A DNA stretch of 40,250 nt, taken from assembly GCF_016836705.1 (NCBI RefSeq), contig NZ_JAFCGY010000041.1:1-40250 (forward strand). The letters run 5' to 3'. A model generated the notes under the pieces. The model did not search any database, had not been told where the DNA came from, and saw only the letters and a list, made by a program, of their open reading frames with translations. The position numbers and the translations under genes are program-made. This document shows, piece after piece, positions 1 through 7,243 of the stretch. The stretch is from Mesorhizobium caraganae. Lineage in GTDB: Bacteria; Pseudomonadota; Alphaproteobacteria; Rhizobiales; Rhizobiaceae. Positions within the stretch are counted from its first letter, which is position 1. Each line of letters starts with the position of its first letter.

Positions 1-144
1 CTTCACGCTTTCGCCGATCCCCGGATAGAAATAGCCGAGTGCGATACCAAGAGCGATGGCGGCAAGCACCTGCACGTAGGGCTTGGCGTAGAAGGCCTTG
101 CGAGGCGCGGCGTCCGCGCTGCGGATTTGTGGAGCTAACACCAT
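1..144 (-). CDS. dctA: C4-dicarboxylate transporter DctA, N-terminal part (cut by window edge)
   Basis: The first 48 codons of DctA, the inner-membrane symporter that imports succinate, fumarate and malate and feeds nitrogen-fixing bacteroids. The translation has a short basic lead (RKAFYAKPYVQVL) followed by the first membrane helix (AAIALGIALGYFYPGIGE), which matches the DctA N-terminus closely. The ATG at 144 is preceded by GGGGAG at a good distance. The rest of the gene lies to the left of the window. Upstream are a consensus sigma-54 promoter and DctD-like operators, as in classical rhizobial dctA. The divergent sensor gene dctB is only a remnant here. The identification rests on 48 residues but the match and the regulatory region agree. 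Confidence 0.88.
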   Translation of the reverse strand, partial: MVLAPQIRSADAAPRKAFYAKPYVQVLAAIALGIALGYFYPGIGESVK

Positions 145-238
145 TTCTCTCCCCGACCGGATAGGGGCCGGGCTCTTCCTCCCTTCCCAGGCTTCTCCCA
201 TCGCGACGCTCCGATCGAACGCTGCTGCCATGTCGGTC

Positions 239-253
239 GCAAGTGCCGTGCCA
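239..253 (-). promoter_or_regulatory. sigma-54 (RpoN) promoter of dctA
   Basis: On the minus strand the sequence TGGCAC-GGCAC-TTGC fits the -24/-12 consensus exactly (GG and GC ten bases apart). It lies about 95 bases upstream of the dctA ATG, leaving a leader of roughly 80 bases. Confidence 0.85.
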
Positions 254-256
254 AAA

Positions 257-269
257 TGCGGACTGCGCA
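257..269 (-). promoter_or_regulatory. second, weaker DctD-type operator
   Basis: TGCG-N5-CGCA inverted repeat just upstream of the -24 element. Rhizobial dctA promoters usually carry two tandem DctD sites; this would be the promoter-proximal one. The symmetry is shorter than in the distal site. Confidence 0.4.
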
Positions 270-313
270 ATCACACCTTTTCCCGGTTTCGGTCATCTCG
301 CGCCAGTGACCAT

Positions 314-329
314 GTGCGGATTTCCGCAC
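314..329. promoter_or_regulatory. DctD-type upstream activator site (perfect inverted repeat)
   Basis: GTGCGGA-TT-TCCGCAC is a perfect 7+2+7 palindrome about 60 bases upstream of the dctA -24 element. The position and core resemble the binding site of the sigma-54 activator DctD. Confidence 0.65.
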
Positions 330-432
330 TAGCTGCATTCACTCCGGGCAGAATTCCACACTAAGGGTCGCCAACGGTCGGATCTGAAGAATGCGGTGGC
401 AGAAGACGGGATTAAACCAAGGGCGCCTTTTG

Positions 433-930
433 ATGTTCGCTGGCAGATCGGCCGCCGGTCGACCTCTCTGGCGTGCGGTTTTGCTCACACTTCTTGGTGG
501 CCCCCTCGGTTTTGTCGTCTTTGCGACGGGCCGCCGTGCCGGCACCAGAGCGTAGTATTATGCGAGCGTGCTTTTGCCATCCCCGGCAACCGACAGTTTG
601 AAAGGAGAGGCCGAAAGGCAGAGATGGTTCCGGTGAGCCTGACCCGCGACGGTGCGGCTCGAAAGATGCTTGTTGTCCGAAGCACTGCCAAGGAAGCGGC
701 GCTTACGACAAGCTTCGCGCCATCGCCTCTTCCACATCATTGACGCAATGACGGTTGCCGCGAGCAACGCCAGCGAGCCGACCGGTGTCGTCGGCTCCGG
801 ACGCGGCTTCCGATCACTTCACGGTGATGGCGAGTAGCACAGCCACGCAACACCTCTGCACGGTCATCGCACCAACCAGCGCGGAGACGCGGGGTTGTTG
901 GACATCTATCTGGTCGACGACAAATAACAC
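433..930 (+). pseudogene. dctB: decayed dctB (C4-dicarboxylate sensor kinase), N-terminal remnant
   Basis: Divergent from dctA, where dctB normally lies. A 40-codon reading frame at 433-555 encodes a basic lead and one membrane helix (LLTLLGGPLGFVVFATGRR). Beyond its stop, DctB-like periplasmic sensor segments appear in different frames: a piece with LKGEAERQRWF near 590-640, a piece reading AMTVAASNASEPTGVVGSG near 750-800, and GLLDIYLVDDK near 895-930. They follow the order expected in DctB sensor domains (AASN, then FxGS, then a GLYL-like segment). Frameshifts and stops separate them, and no kinase region follows. The assignment comes from pattern recognition of short degraded segments, so it is moderate. 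If correct, dctA here has lost its local sensor. Confidence 0.5.
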
Positions 931-1017
931 TGAGGGCATTCTATCATAGGCGACGCGTTTCCTGTCACAAATGAAAGAAAGCTCGATTGACTAGCAATCC
1001 TCATTCCGGTCTGCTGA

Positions 1018-1053
1018 ATCAACGTGCGGTTGCGCATCAACGTGCGGTTGCGC
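1018..1053 (+). repeat. tandem duplication of an 18-bp unit
   Basis: Two adjacent perfect copies of ATCAACGTGCGGTTGCGC lie just upstream of the TIM-barrel gene fragment. The unit length is a multiple of three. No function is apparent. Confidence 0.85.
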
Positions 1054-1077
1054 CCGGCAGAAAAGGAGAGCCAAGCC

Positions 1078-1425
1078 ATGCACCAGGTATCGCCTCGCTT
1101 TGCATTGGACTACACGGCGGCGCCCCGACTTGATGTTCGGGCATTTTTTGCGCTTGCCAGTGACCAAGGCTTGCCCCACACCCCAATCCGCGACCATCTT
1201 TTCAGCAATCCTATTGCAGGCGGCATGCCGGTGGACGTCCGGTCCGCCGGCACCGAAGCCGGCGTCTCGATTATCTCTGTCAACGCCTTGCAGCGCTTCA
1301 ATGCGTGGCCTCCCGCGCGCGAGCAAGCTCGCCGATTGGGCGGCGGCCTGCGGGGCGAAGACGCTCGTGCTGGTGCCCGAAAACGACGGCTCGGGCGACA
1401 ATGGAATTTGCCGAGAGCATCTAGA
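1078..1425 (+). pseudogene. 5' fragment of a TIM-barrel sugar isomerase (IolE/hydroxypyruvate isomerase-like) gene
   Basis: The ATG at 1078 follows GGAG and begins a protein with SPRFALDYTAAPRLDVRAFF and then IISVNALQRFNAW. These are typical first and second barrel segments of IolE/Hyi-type sugar phosphate isomerases. Near 1310 the homology moves to another frame, which reads LADWAAACGAKTLVLVPEND, the next expected strand. It stops around 1400, so only about the first third of the gene remains and it is frameshifted. The original frame stays open and runs directly into nifA. The fragment probably cannot make an active isomerase. Confidence 0.6.
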
Positions 1426-1491
1426 CGCCGGACGAAGTCGCAGGCGCACATGCCGCGAGCATTGATTTCGCGGCGCGAGATCGAGGATGAC

Positions 1492-3318
1492 ATGCTAGAC
1501 TCAGACAATACGCGCGAATTCGAACAAAGTGCCGGGGAGACGCCGTCATGCTGCACATCGCTTCAGGACGCGAAAAGAGCTAACTCAAAGCCCGAGACGA
1601 ACAACGCGGTCCCCATTGTGCCGTCGCACGAGAGTGCGCTTGCCGGGGTCTTCGAAATATCGAAAGTACTCACCGCCCCCTCCCGGCTCGAAGTCACGCT
1701 GGCCAAGGTCGTCGATCTTCTGCGATCGTTTGTGCAGATGCGGTGCGGCATCATCTCTCTCCTCGACGGTGATGGCCAACTGGACATCACCGTAGGCGCC
1801 GGCTGGAGCGAGAGCTGCGATGAGCGCTGCCGGATGTACCTGCCGCGGAAGGCAATCGACCAGATTGTGACGACGGACACGCCCCTCGTCGCCGAGAACA
1901 TAGCGGTGCATTCGGCCTTCAGTGCCGCCGACACGGACGTGCTCGGGGCCTCCGACGCCATACGAGTGTCGTTCATCGGTGTTCCCATTCGCGTCGATGC
2001 GAACGTCGTGGGCACGCTGACCATCGACCGCGTGCTGGACAATGGGTCAAGATCTTGGCTCGATTACAACCTCCGTCTGCTACCCGTGATCGCCAACCTG
2101 GTGGGACAGACAGTGAAGTTGCATCGCTCATTCGCGTGCGACCGCGAGCAACCGATGGCGGAGAAGGAGCGGCTGCAAAAGCAGTTTTGCGAGCTCAAGC
2201 ATCCTGCGCGGCGGCAGCATAAGAAGGTTTACGTCAAGGGAATGATTGGCGACAGTCCGGCGCTACTCGGTCTGCTCGAGAAGGTCGCGGTGGTAGCCGA
2301 GGCGAAGATTACGGTTCTGTTGCGAGGCGAATCCGGTACCGGGAAGGAACTGATCGCCAAGGCCATTCACGAGTTGTCGCCGCGCGCTAAGCGGCCCTTC
2401 ATCAAGCTCAATTGCGCGGCGCTGCCTGAGACAGTCCTGGAATCCGAATTGTTCGGTCATGAGAAGGGTGCCTTCACCAGCGCGTTCAATTCGCGCAAGG
2501 GGCGCTTTGAGCTCGCCGACAAAGGGACGTTGTTCCTGGACGAGATCGGCGAGATCTCGGCCTCGTTCCAGGCAAAGTTGCTGCGCGTGCTGCAAGAGCA
2601 GGAGTTCGAGCGCGTCGGCGGCAACCAGACCATTAAGGTCGATGTTCGCGTCATTGCCGCCACGAACAAAAACCTGGAAGAGGCGGTTGCAAGGAACGAG
2701 TTCCGCGCCGACCTCTATTATCGCATCAGCGTGGTTCCCTTGCTGGTGCCGGCGTTACGCGAAAGGCGCAGTGATATTCCGCTCCTCGCGGCTGAGTTTC
2801 TCAAGAATTTCAACGATGAGAACGGCCGTACGCTGACCTTCGATCCGAGTGCGATTGAGGTACTGATGAACTGTGATTTTCCCGGCAACATTCGCGAGCT
2901 CGAAAATTGCGTGCACCGGACAGCGATCATGGCGGCGGGACCATCAATCGGGAGAAACGACTTTTCCTGCTCCCAGGGCCAATGCTTTGCCGCGGCACTG
3001 TGGAAGAGCCGATCGGGCAAGAGCGCGCTGCAACCGGGGCCGATCGTGCCGGTGCCAGTGAATCCGGCCACACCGCCGGCTGCGACCGCCAGTTCTGCCG
3101 CCGTGGCAGTCCCGCCAGCGATCACCGGGCAGCCACCGCTAGTGCCTGCCGGCGCAGGCCACTTAAATGGTGGGAGGATCATCGATCGCGAGGGTGTCAT
3201 CGCGGCCATGGAAAGATGTGGCTGGGTGCAGGCAAAGGCGGCACGCCTGCTTGGACTGACGCCGCGCCAGATTGGCTATGTGCTGAGGAAATACGGCATC
3301 GAGATCAAGCGTCTGTGA
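1492..3318 (+). CDS. nifA: NifA, sigma-54-dependent nif activator (copy 1)
   Basis: Master activator of nitrogen-fixation genes; it binds TGT-N10-ACA sites and drives RpoN polymerase. With the start at 1492 (GAGGA just upstream) the protein has 608 residues: a variable N-terminus, a GAF domain at about 55-190, the AAA+ domain at about 250-480 (Walker A GESGTGKE, the GAFTSA loop that touches sigma-54, Walker B LFLDEIGE), an inter-domain linker with C-x4-C (CSQGQC, the oxygen-sensitive type of rhizobial NifA), a Pro/Ala-rich stretch, and a C-terminal helix-turn-helix (AARLLGLTPRQIGYVLRKYG). ATG 1450 is an alternative start. The open frame extends upstream to 1078 and 1024 through a broken isomerase gene, so automatic annotation would give a falsely long N-terminus. 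Copy 2 lies at 14592-16322; the two differ in their tails. Confidence 0.93.
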   Translation: MLDSDNTREFEQSAGETPSCCTSLQDAKRANSKPETNNAVPIVPSHESALAGVFEISKVLTAPSRLEVTLAKVVDLLRSFVQMRCGIISLLDGDGQLDITVGAGWSESCDERCRMYLPRKAIDQIVTTDTPLVAENIAVHSAFSAADTDVLGASDAIRVSFIGVPIRVDANVVGTLTIDRVLDNGSRSWLDYNLRLLPVIANLVGQTVKLHRSFACDREQPMAEKERLQKQFCELKHPARRQHKKVYVKGMIGDSPALLGLLEKVAVVAEAKITVLLRGESGTGKELIAKAIHELSPRAKRPFIKLNCAALPETVLESELFGHEKGAFTSAFNSRKGRFELADKGTLFLDEIGEISASFQAKLLRVLQEQEFERVGGNQTIKVDVRVIAATNKNLEEAVARNEFRADLYYRISVVPLLVPALRERRSDIPLLAAEFLKNFNDENGRTLTFDPSAIEVLMNCDFPGNIRELENCVHRTAIMAAGPSIGRNDFSCSQGQCFAAALWKSRSGKSALQPGPIVPVPVNPATPPAATASSAAVAVPPAITGQPPLVPAGAGHLNGGRIIDREGVIAAMERCGWVQAKAARLLGLTPRQIGYVLRKYGIEIKRL

Positions 3319-3571
3319 AAGACGACTGAGGCGAATAGCTGGGACAAATCGAGCGTTGGTGGTTTGGCGGACCTTTGCCCGACGACGAGGGGATGCAGAC
3401 CCCGCGTCGGCGCCAATTCGACCGATGGAGGACAGCCCCGCCCGACCTCACGGCAGTCGGCGGCCCGACAAAGGTGGCGTGAAGCAGCGCTATGACGCCG
3501 GCTTGTCGGCCATGTTGCTCTCGACCATCAGCTGATACCGGATGCCCTTCGCGACTGAAATGGAGAAAAAT

Positions 3572-4720
3572 ATGTCCGATGCAAAACTGCAAAGTGTACT
3601 TTCGTCACTTTCGCAAGTGGCGAGACAGTTAGAGGCTCCGCCGTCTGGCCGACCAGCGCCGGATGCAAGTTGCATCAAACTAAATACGAATGAGAACCCA
3701 TTTCCGTTGCCGACAATCATAATGCAAAGTGCGATTGCGGCCCTCGAACGGCAGTATCTATATCCAGAGGACGATAACATCAGCTTGAGGGAAGCAGCCG
3801 CCAATGCCTACGGCGTCTCCAAGGATCAGGTGATCGCCGGCAACGGATCGTCTGAACTGCTCGGGCTCATTTACAGAGCTTTCCTTGCCCCGGGCGACAG
3901 CGTGGCGATGATGTCGCCAGGCTTTTCGTTCAACCGCAAACTTGCCATGTTGCAGGGCGCTCAATTTCTCGAAATCGGATTGGGCGAAGCTCATTCCTTG
4001 CCGATAGAGCAATTGTTTTCCGGCCCTGCAAAAGACGCCAAGTTCATTCTGTTGGCCAATCCGAACAATCCGACAGGAACGTTTGTTCCGGTGGTCGATA
4101 TCGAACGCCTCCTGGCACAATCGGACCGCTTGATCGTCCTGGACGAGGCCTACGTCGACTTTGCACCCGATAATGGTCTGCGCCTCATTGATCGCTATTC
4201 GAACCTTCTGGTCTTAAGAACATTTTCGAAAAGCTATGCAGCCGCCGGCGTTCGCGTCGGTTTCGGTTTCGGTCACCCCGAAATTATTGGCAGGCTGCGC
4301 AACATCCAGAACGTCTTCAACATGAATGTGATCGGGCATGCGGTTGGTATCAGCGTGCTTGCGCATCGCGCCGCCTATGCAGAGAACCACAAACACATCA
4401 AGCATGAACGACAGCGGGTGACCTTGGCGCTGTTGCAACTTGGATTTTCAGTAGCACCATCCCACGCAAATTTCGTGTTGGCCCGCGTGCCAGCGGGGCA
4501 GGACGGCTCTTGGTGGCAAACAGCCTTGGAAAGGCAAAAGATACTTGTGGCCTTTTTTCCCGATAAAGGTTTGCAAAATCACATCCGCATCAGCATCGGC
4601 ACAAAAGAACAGATGGATGTATTTCTTGCAGCCGCGAGAGATATTTCTGGAAGCTTAAAGATGCCAAGCTCCAGACGTTGGGCGGCATCAGGCTCTGCTT
4701 CCGCACTACGCGGGAGATAA
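3572..4720 (+). CDS. histidinol-phosphate aminotransferase-like, PLP-dependent class I/II aminotransferase
   Basis: A 382-residue fold-type I PLP enzyme of the HisC family. Visible motifs are KLNTNENPFP near the start, LANPNNPTGTF, VLDEAYVDFAP and the PLP-lysine segment TFSKSYAAAGVRVGFGFG. The ATG at 3572 is preceded by GGAG with a 6-base gap; an ATG 30 bases earlier lacks a better ribosome site. It sits alone between nifA copy 1 and a flavin monooxygenase, far from any his operon. A secondary-metabolic transamination is therefore as likely as histidine synthesis (inference). The last ~18 residues (PSSRRWAASGSASALRGR) are low-complexity and unlike family C-termini, which suggests the 3' end was altered. 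The substrate cannot be read from sequence. Confidence 0.85.
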   Translation: MSDAKLQSVLSSLSQVARQLEAPPSGRPAPDASCIKLNTNENPFPLPTIIMQSAIAALERQYLYPEDDNISLREAAANAYGVSKDQVIAGNGSSELLGLIYRAFLAPGDSVAMMSPGFSFNRKLAMLQGAQFLEIGLGEAHSLPIEQLFSGPAKDAKFILLANPNNPTGTFVPVVDIERLLAQSDRLIVLDEAYVDFAPDNGLRLIDRYSNLLVLRTFSKSYAAAGVRVGFGFGHPEIIGRLRNIQNVFNMNVIGHAVGISVLAHRAAYAENHKHIKHERQRVTLALLQLGFSVAPSHANFVLARVPAGQDGSWWQTALERQKILVAFFPDKGLQNHIRISIGTKEQMDVFLAAARDISGSLKMPSSRRWAASGSASALRGR

Positions 4721-4807
4721 TCCGAGCGATCACACACCTTCTATATCTTTTAATTGCTTGCTCATCGCAGGCAAGAGAACTTCTTGCTTTAAACTTGGAG
4801 AAATCGA

Positions 4808-5836
4808 GTGAGAAACGCCTTTCCTTCAACGCCGACCTTCGGCATCTTCGATCACCTGGACGAGGACGGTCGCGATATCGCCCGACAATACGCGGATCGC
4901 CTGGTGTTGGCGGAGGCGTGCGATCACCTTGGTTTCTATGCATATCATCTGGCGGAGCATCACTGTACCCCGCATGGGAGAGGTCCATCGCCGAATCTGT
5001 TCTTATCGAGCGTCGCCCAGCGCACCCAGTGCCTTCGTGTCGGCCCGTTGGTAATGCTACTTGCCCTTTATCATCCGCTGCGAGCGTTCGAAGAGATCTG
5101 TATGCTTGACCAATTGAGCGGTGGCAGGCTCGAACTCGGCATAGGACGCGGCTCTTTCCCCGCCGAATTGGGTTACTTCGGGATTGGTGCGGACGCGGCG
5201 CCAAGCCAGTATGCGGAAGCCAGTGAGATCCTTATTAATGCGATGAAGGGCGGCACGCTATCTTATCAAGGGCGCCATTTTGAACTGAATGACGTTCCTT
5301 TGACGCTAAGACCTCATCAGCGGCCGCATCCGCCGACCTGGATCGCCACCAATCGACCCGAGCCGGCAAGCTGGGCCGCGGCTAATGGCGCAAATATCGC
5401 GTGCGTGGGACCTTCCTCTTCTGTTCGCAGAATTACTGATGCCTTCCGCGCCGGTCCAGAGCACAAAACTGAAGCGGACGATCGAGCACCATTTCTTGGA
5501 TTGCTCCGAATGGTCGTGATTGGGCGTTCTGAAGCAGATGCGTATTCGCTCGCGGCACCTGCTTACGAACGATGGCTTAAGAGCTTCAAATTCCTTTACG
5601 ACCTCAATGCCATCCCGACTCCACCAAACCTGCCGCTGACCTTCGATGCAGCAATCGAGAGTGAATTGTGCGTAGTAGGATCGGCAGCTTCTGTGCGAAA
5701 AGCTCTGCTTGGTCAGTTGGAAGAGGCAGGTGCCAATTACCTTCTTTGTCAACTGGCATTTGGGGATCTGCCGCTAGATGCTTCCCTATACACCGCAACG
5801 ACGATCCAATCCGAAATCATGGCTCAAGTCGGCTGA
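4808..5836 (+). CDS. luciferase-like (LLM class) flavin-dependent monooxygenase
   Basis: A 342-residue TIM-barrel flavin monooxygenase of the bacterial luciferase superfamily. It starts at GTG 4808, preceded by TTGGAG. Evidence includes the N-terminal FGIFDHLDEDG, the FMN-site region YHLAEHH, the strand VGPLVMLLALYHPLRAFEE, and the family-typical DQLSGGRLELGIGRGSFPAE. It follows the HisC-like gene by 87 bases on the same strand, so the two may be co-transcribed and act on one substrate. No LuxB-like partner or flavin reductase is visible. The substrate is unknown. Confidence 0.85.
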   Translation: MRNAFPSTPTFGIFDHLDEDGRDIARQYADRLVLAEACDHLGFYAYHLAEHHCTPHGRGPSPNLFLSSVAQRTQCLRVGPLVMLLALYHPLRAFEEICMLDQLSGGRLELGIGRGSFPAELGYFGIGADAAPSQYAEASEILINAMKGGTLSYQGRHFELNDVPLTLRPHQRPHPPTWIATNRPEPASWAAANGANIACVGPSSSVRRITDAFRAGPEHKTEADDRAPFLGLLRMVVIGRSEADAYSLAAPAYERWLKSFKFLYDLNAIPTPPNLPLTFDAAIESELCVVGSAASVRKALLGQLEEAGANYLLCQLAFGDLPLDASLYTATTIQSEIMAQVG

Positions 5837-5950
5837 CCATGAAATTTGCTGTCTGATTGGAGATCAAAGCGTTGTCGCAGCGCGCCTGACGTTCCCGTGC
5901 AGTCTGGGGGACGACCCTGCGTATAATGCAGGGATTGATCTGACATTGGG

Positions 5951-6225
5951 ATGCTCGAGCGTGGTGTTTGGCAAGGGGGCGGAAGGGCAACCGTCGCCCA
6001 GGCGCTGGGATCCACATACACCGATCACTTGCCGTTCTATCGTCAGGCGCAAATCCAAAAGCGGAAAGGAAGAACCTCGACCGCTGGACACCTGCCGACT
6101 GGGTTGCTAGTGCGGCCTGGCACCTACGTCCGGCGCATCAGCGATGCTCGAACGAAGCTGGTCGCCGACGAGACAGCCGCCCCGGTTTCTTGAGCCGGGA
6201 CGCGGCAAGACCAAGAAACAAACGT
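5951..6225 (+). pseudogene. IS66-family transposase (TnpC) remnant
   Basis: Central IS66 transposase motifs survive in two frames. One frame gives STYTDHLPFYRQAQIQKRKG (IS66 proteins have DHLPLYRQAQI). After a frameshift another gives LDRWTPADWVASAAWHLRP (compare LDRSTLADWVGRAAWWLRP). The first frame resumes with VADETAAPV, which includes the catalytic-type Asp-Glu. Nothing recognisable lies before or after, so this is an internal relic of an old insertion. Confidence 0.75.
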
Positions 6226-6288
6226 TGCCAAGGGCAATGCGCCGTGCACTCCTACACCACACCACGGGACACGATCTGACGAGGAACC

Positions 6289-6852
6289 ATGATACGCCGA
6301 CAAAAAGAGAAGATGCTCGCAGGCGAGCCGTACAGTGCGGCGGATCCGGAGATCCAAGCTGACCTGCTGGCCACCGGGGCTTGGCTGAAGCAGTACAATG
6401 ACACGTTGGGCCAAACCGCCGAGCAGTGGCATGCGCTCCTGACCGAGCGGCTAGGAGAGGTTGGGCCCGGAGCAGTCATCCGTCCGCCCTTCTATTGCGA
6501 CTACGGCTTCAACATCCGCCTCGGAGCCCACGTCTTCCTCAATTTCAACTGCGTCATCCTTGACGTGGTAGAGGTGACGATAGGCCAAGGAACGGCAATT
6601 GGGCCTGCCGTGCAGATCTACACCGCGGATCATCCGCATGATCCCGAGCAGCGGCAGAGTGGGCTGCAGTTCGGGCGTCCTGTCCGCATTGGCAGCCGTG
6701 TGTGGATCGGCGGTGGAGCAATCATTCTCCCGGGCGTCACGATTGGCGATGATGCGGTCGTGGGCGCTGGCAGCGTGGTCACTCAAGATGTTCCCGCAGG
6801 GGCAACAGTCGTGGGAAGTCCGGCTCGGGTGAAAGGGGTTCAAAGTCGTTGA
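6289..6852 (+). CDS. LacA/Maa/NodL-type sugar O-acetyltransferase (left-handed beta-helix)
   Basis: A 187-residue acetyl-CoA-dependent sugar O-acetyltransferase. It has the N-terminal Mac domain (KEKMLAGEPYSAADPEI), then hexapeptide repeats (IRLGAHVFLNFNCVILD, IGQGTAIGPAVQIYTADHPHD with the catalytic-type His, IGSRVWIGGGAIILPGVTIGDDAVVGAG). NodL, which acetylates the non-reducing glucosamine of Nod factors, belongs to this family, as do maltose and galactoside acetyltransferases. A nodulation role is suggested by context but cannot be told from the sequence, and no nod box is visible upstream. An IS66 relic lies immediately upstream, so any original promoter may be lost. A weak GAGGA precedes the ATG. 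Confidence 0.85.
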   Translation: MIRRQKEKMLAGEPYSAADPEIQADLLATGAWLKQYNDTLGQTAEQWHALLTERLGEVGPGAVIRPPFYCDYGFNIRLGAHVFLNFNCVILDVVEVTIGQGTAIGPAVQIYTADHPHDPEQRQSGLQFGRPVRIGSRVWIGGGAIILPGVTIGDDAVVGAGSVVTQDVPAGATVVGSPARVKGVQSR

Positions 6853-6880
6853 ACTTAGCGGTTTATGCCGCGCTGCGAGC

Positions 6881-6945
6881 TATGCCGAATTAACCCGTCA
6901 ATTGCGGGCGGTTGGGCGGGTTTCGCTCCACTTGCATTCGGCATA
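6881..6945. repeat. 10-bp perfect inverted pair (TATGCCGAAT ... ATTCGGCATA)
   Basis: TATGCCGAAT at 6881-6890 is the exact reverse complement of ATTCGGCATA at 6936-6945, 45 bases apart. A related TTATGCCG sits at 6863. Clustered xTATGCCGx motifs are reminiscent of the ends of tyrosine-recombinase (RIT-type) elements in rhizobia, but no recombinase is present. Confidence 0.5.
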
Positions 6946-7243
6946 ATCTTGGGTCTTACACCGCCTCGAGGAAGGCCAGGTCCTTAAGCGCGCGCCGCCT
7001 GCAAAGTGGTGCGTATCGTTCCTTCCATCCTTTGCCGACATATCGCGCATGGCTTCGGTGTCGGGATGGACAGCATTCTTGTCGAGGCTGATCAGCTCGC
7101 AGACGCATCGCGTCATCCGCGACGAGGATGGCGAGGCAGGCTGGGCGGCCGTGCGCGATTGTAGCGCCCGCCGACCGTGTCGCCGACGAGCACGCCAGCC
7201 ACATCGATCTCGTCGGTCACCCCAGACAATGGCCGACCAGACA
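6946..7243. other. intergenic stretch, no recognisable intact gene
   Basis: Between the acetyltransferase and the ABC exporter. Minus-strand frames are open for 60-80 codons (for example a stretch with MSGRPLSGVTDEIDVAGVLV near 7170-7240) but they break, and I recognise no family. It is probably a gene relic. Confidence 0.4.

Noticed and set aside
1024..1491. Long N-terminal extension of NifA copy 1
   Set aside because: Its sequence matches an isomerase fragment and then a scrambled frame, not NifA N-termini; start moved to 1492.
3370..3400. Possible sigma-54 promoter before the HisC-like gene (TGGCGG...TTTGC)
   Set aside because: GG to GC spacing is nine rather than ten bases and the -24 is poor.
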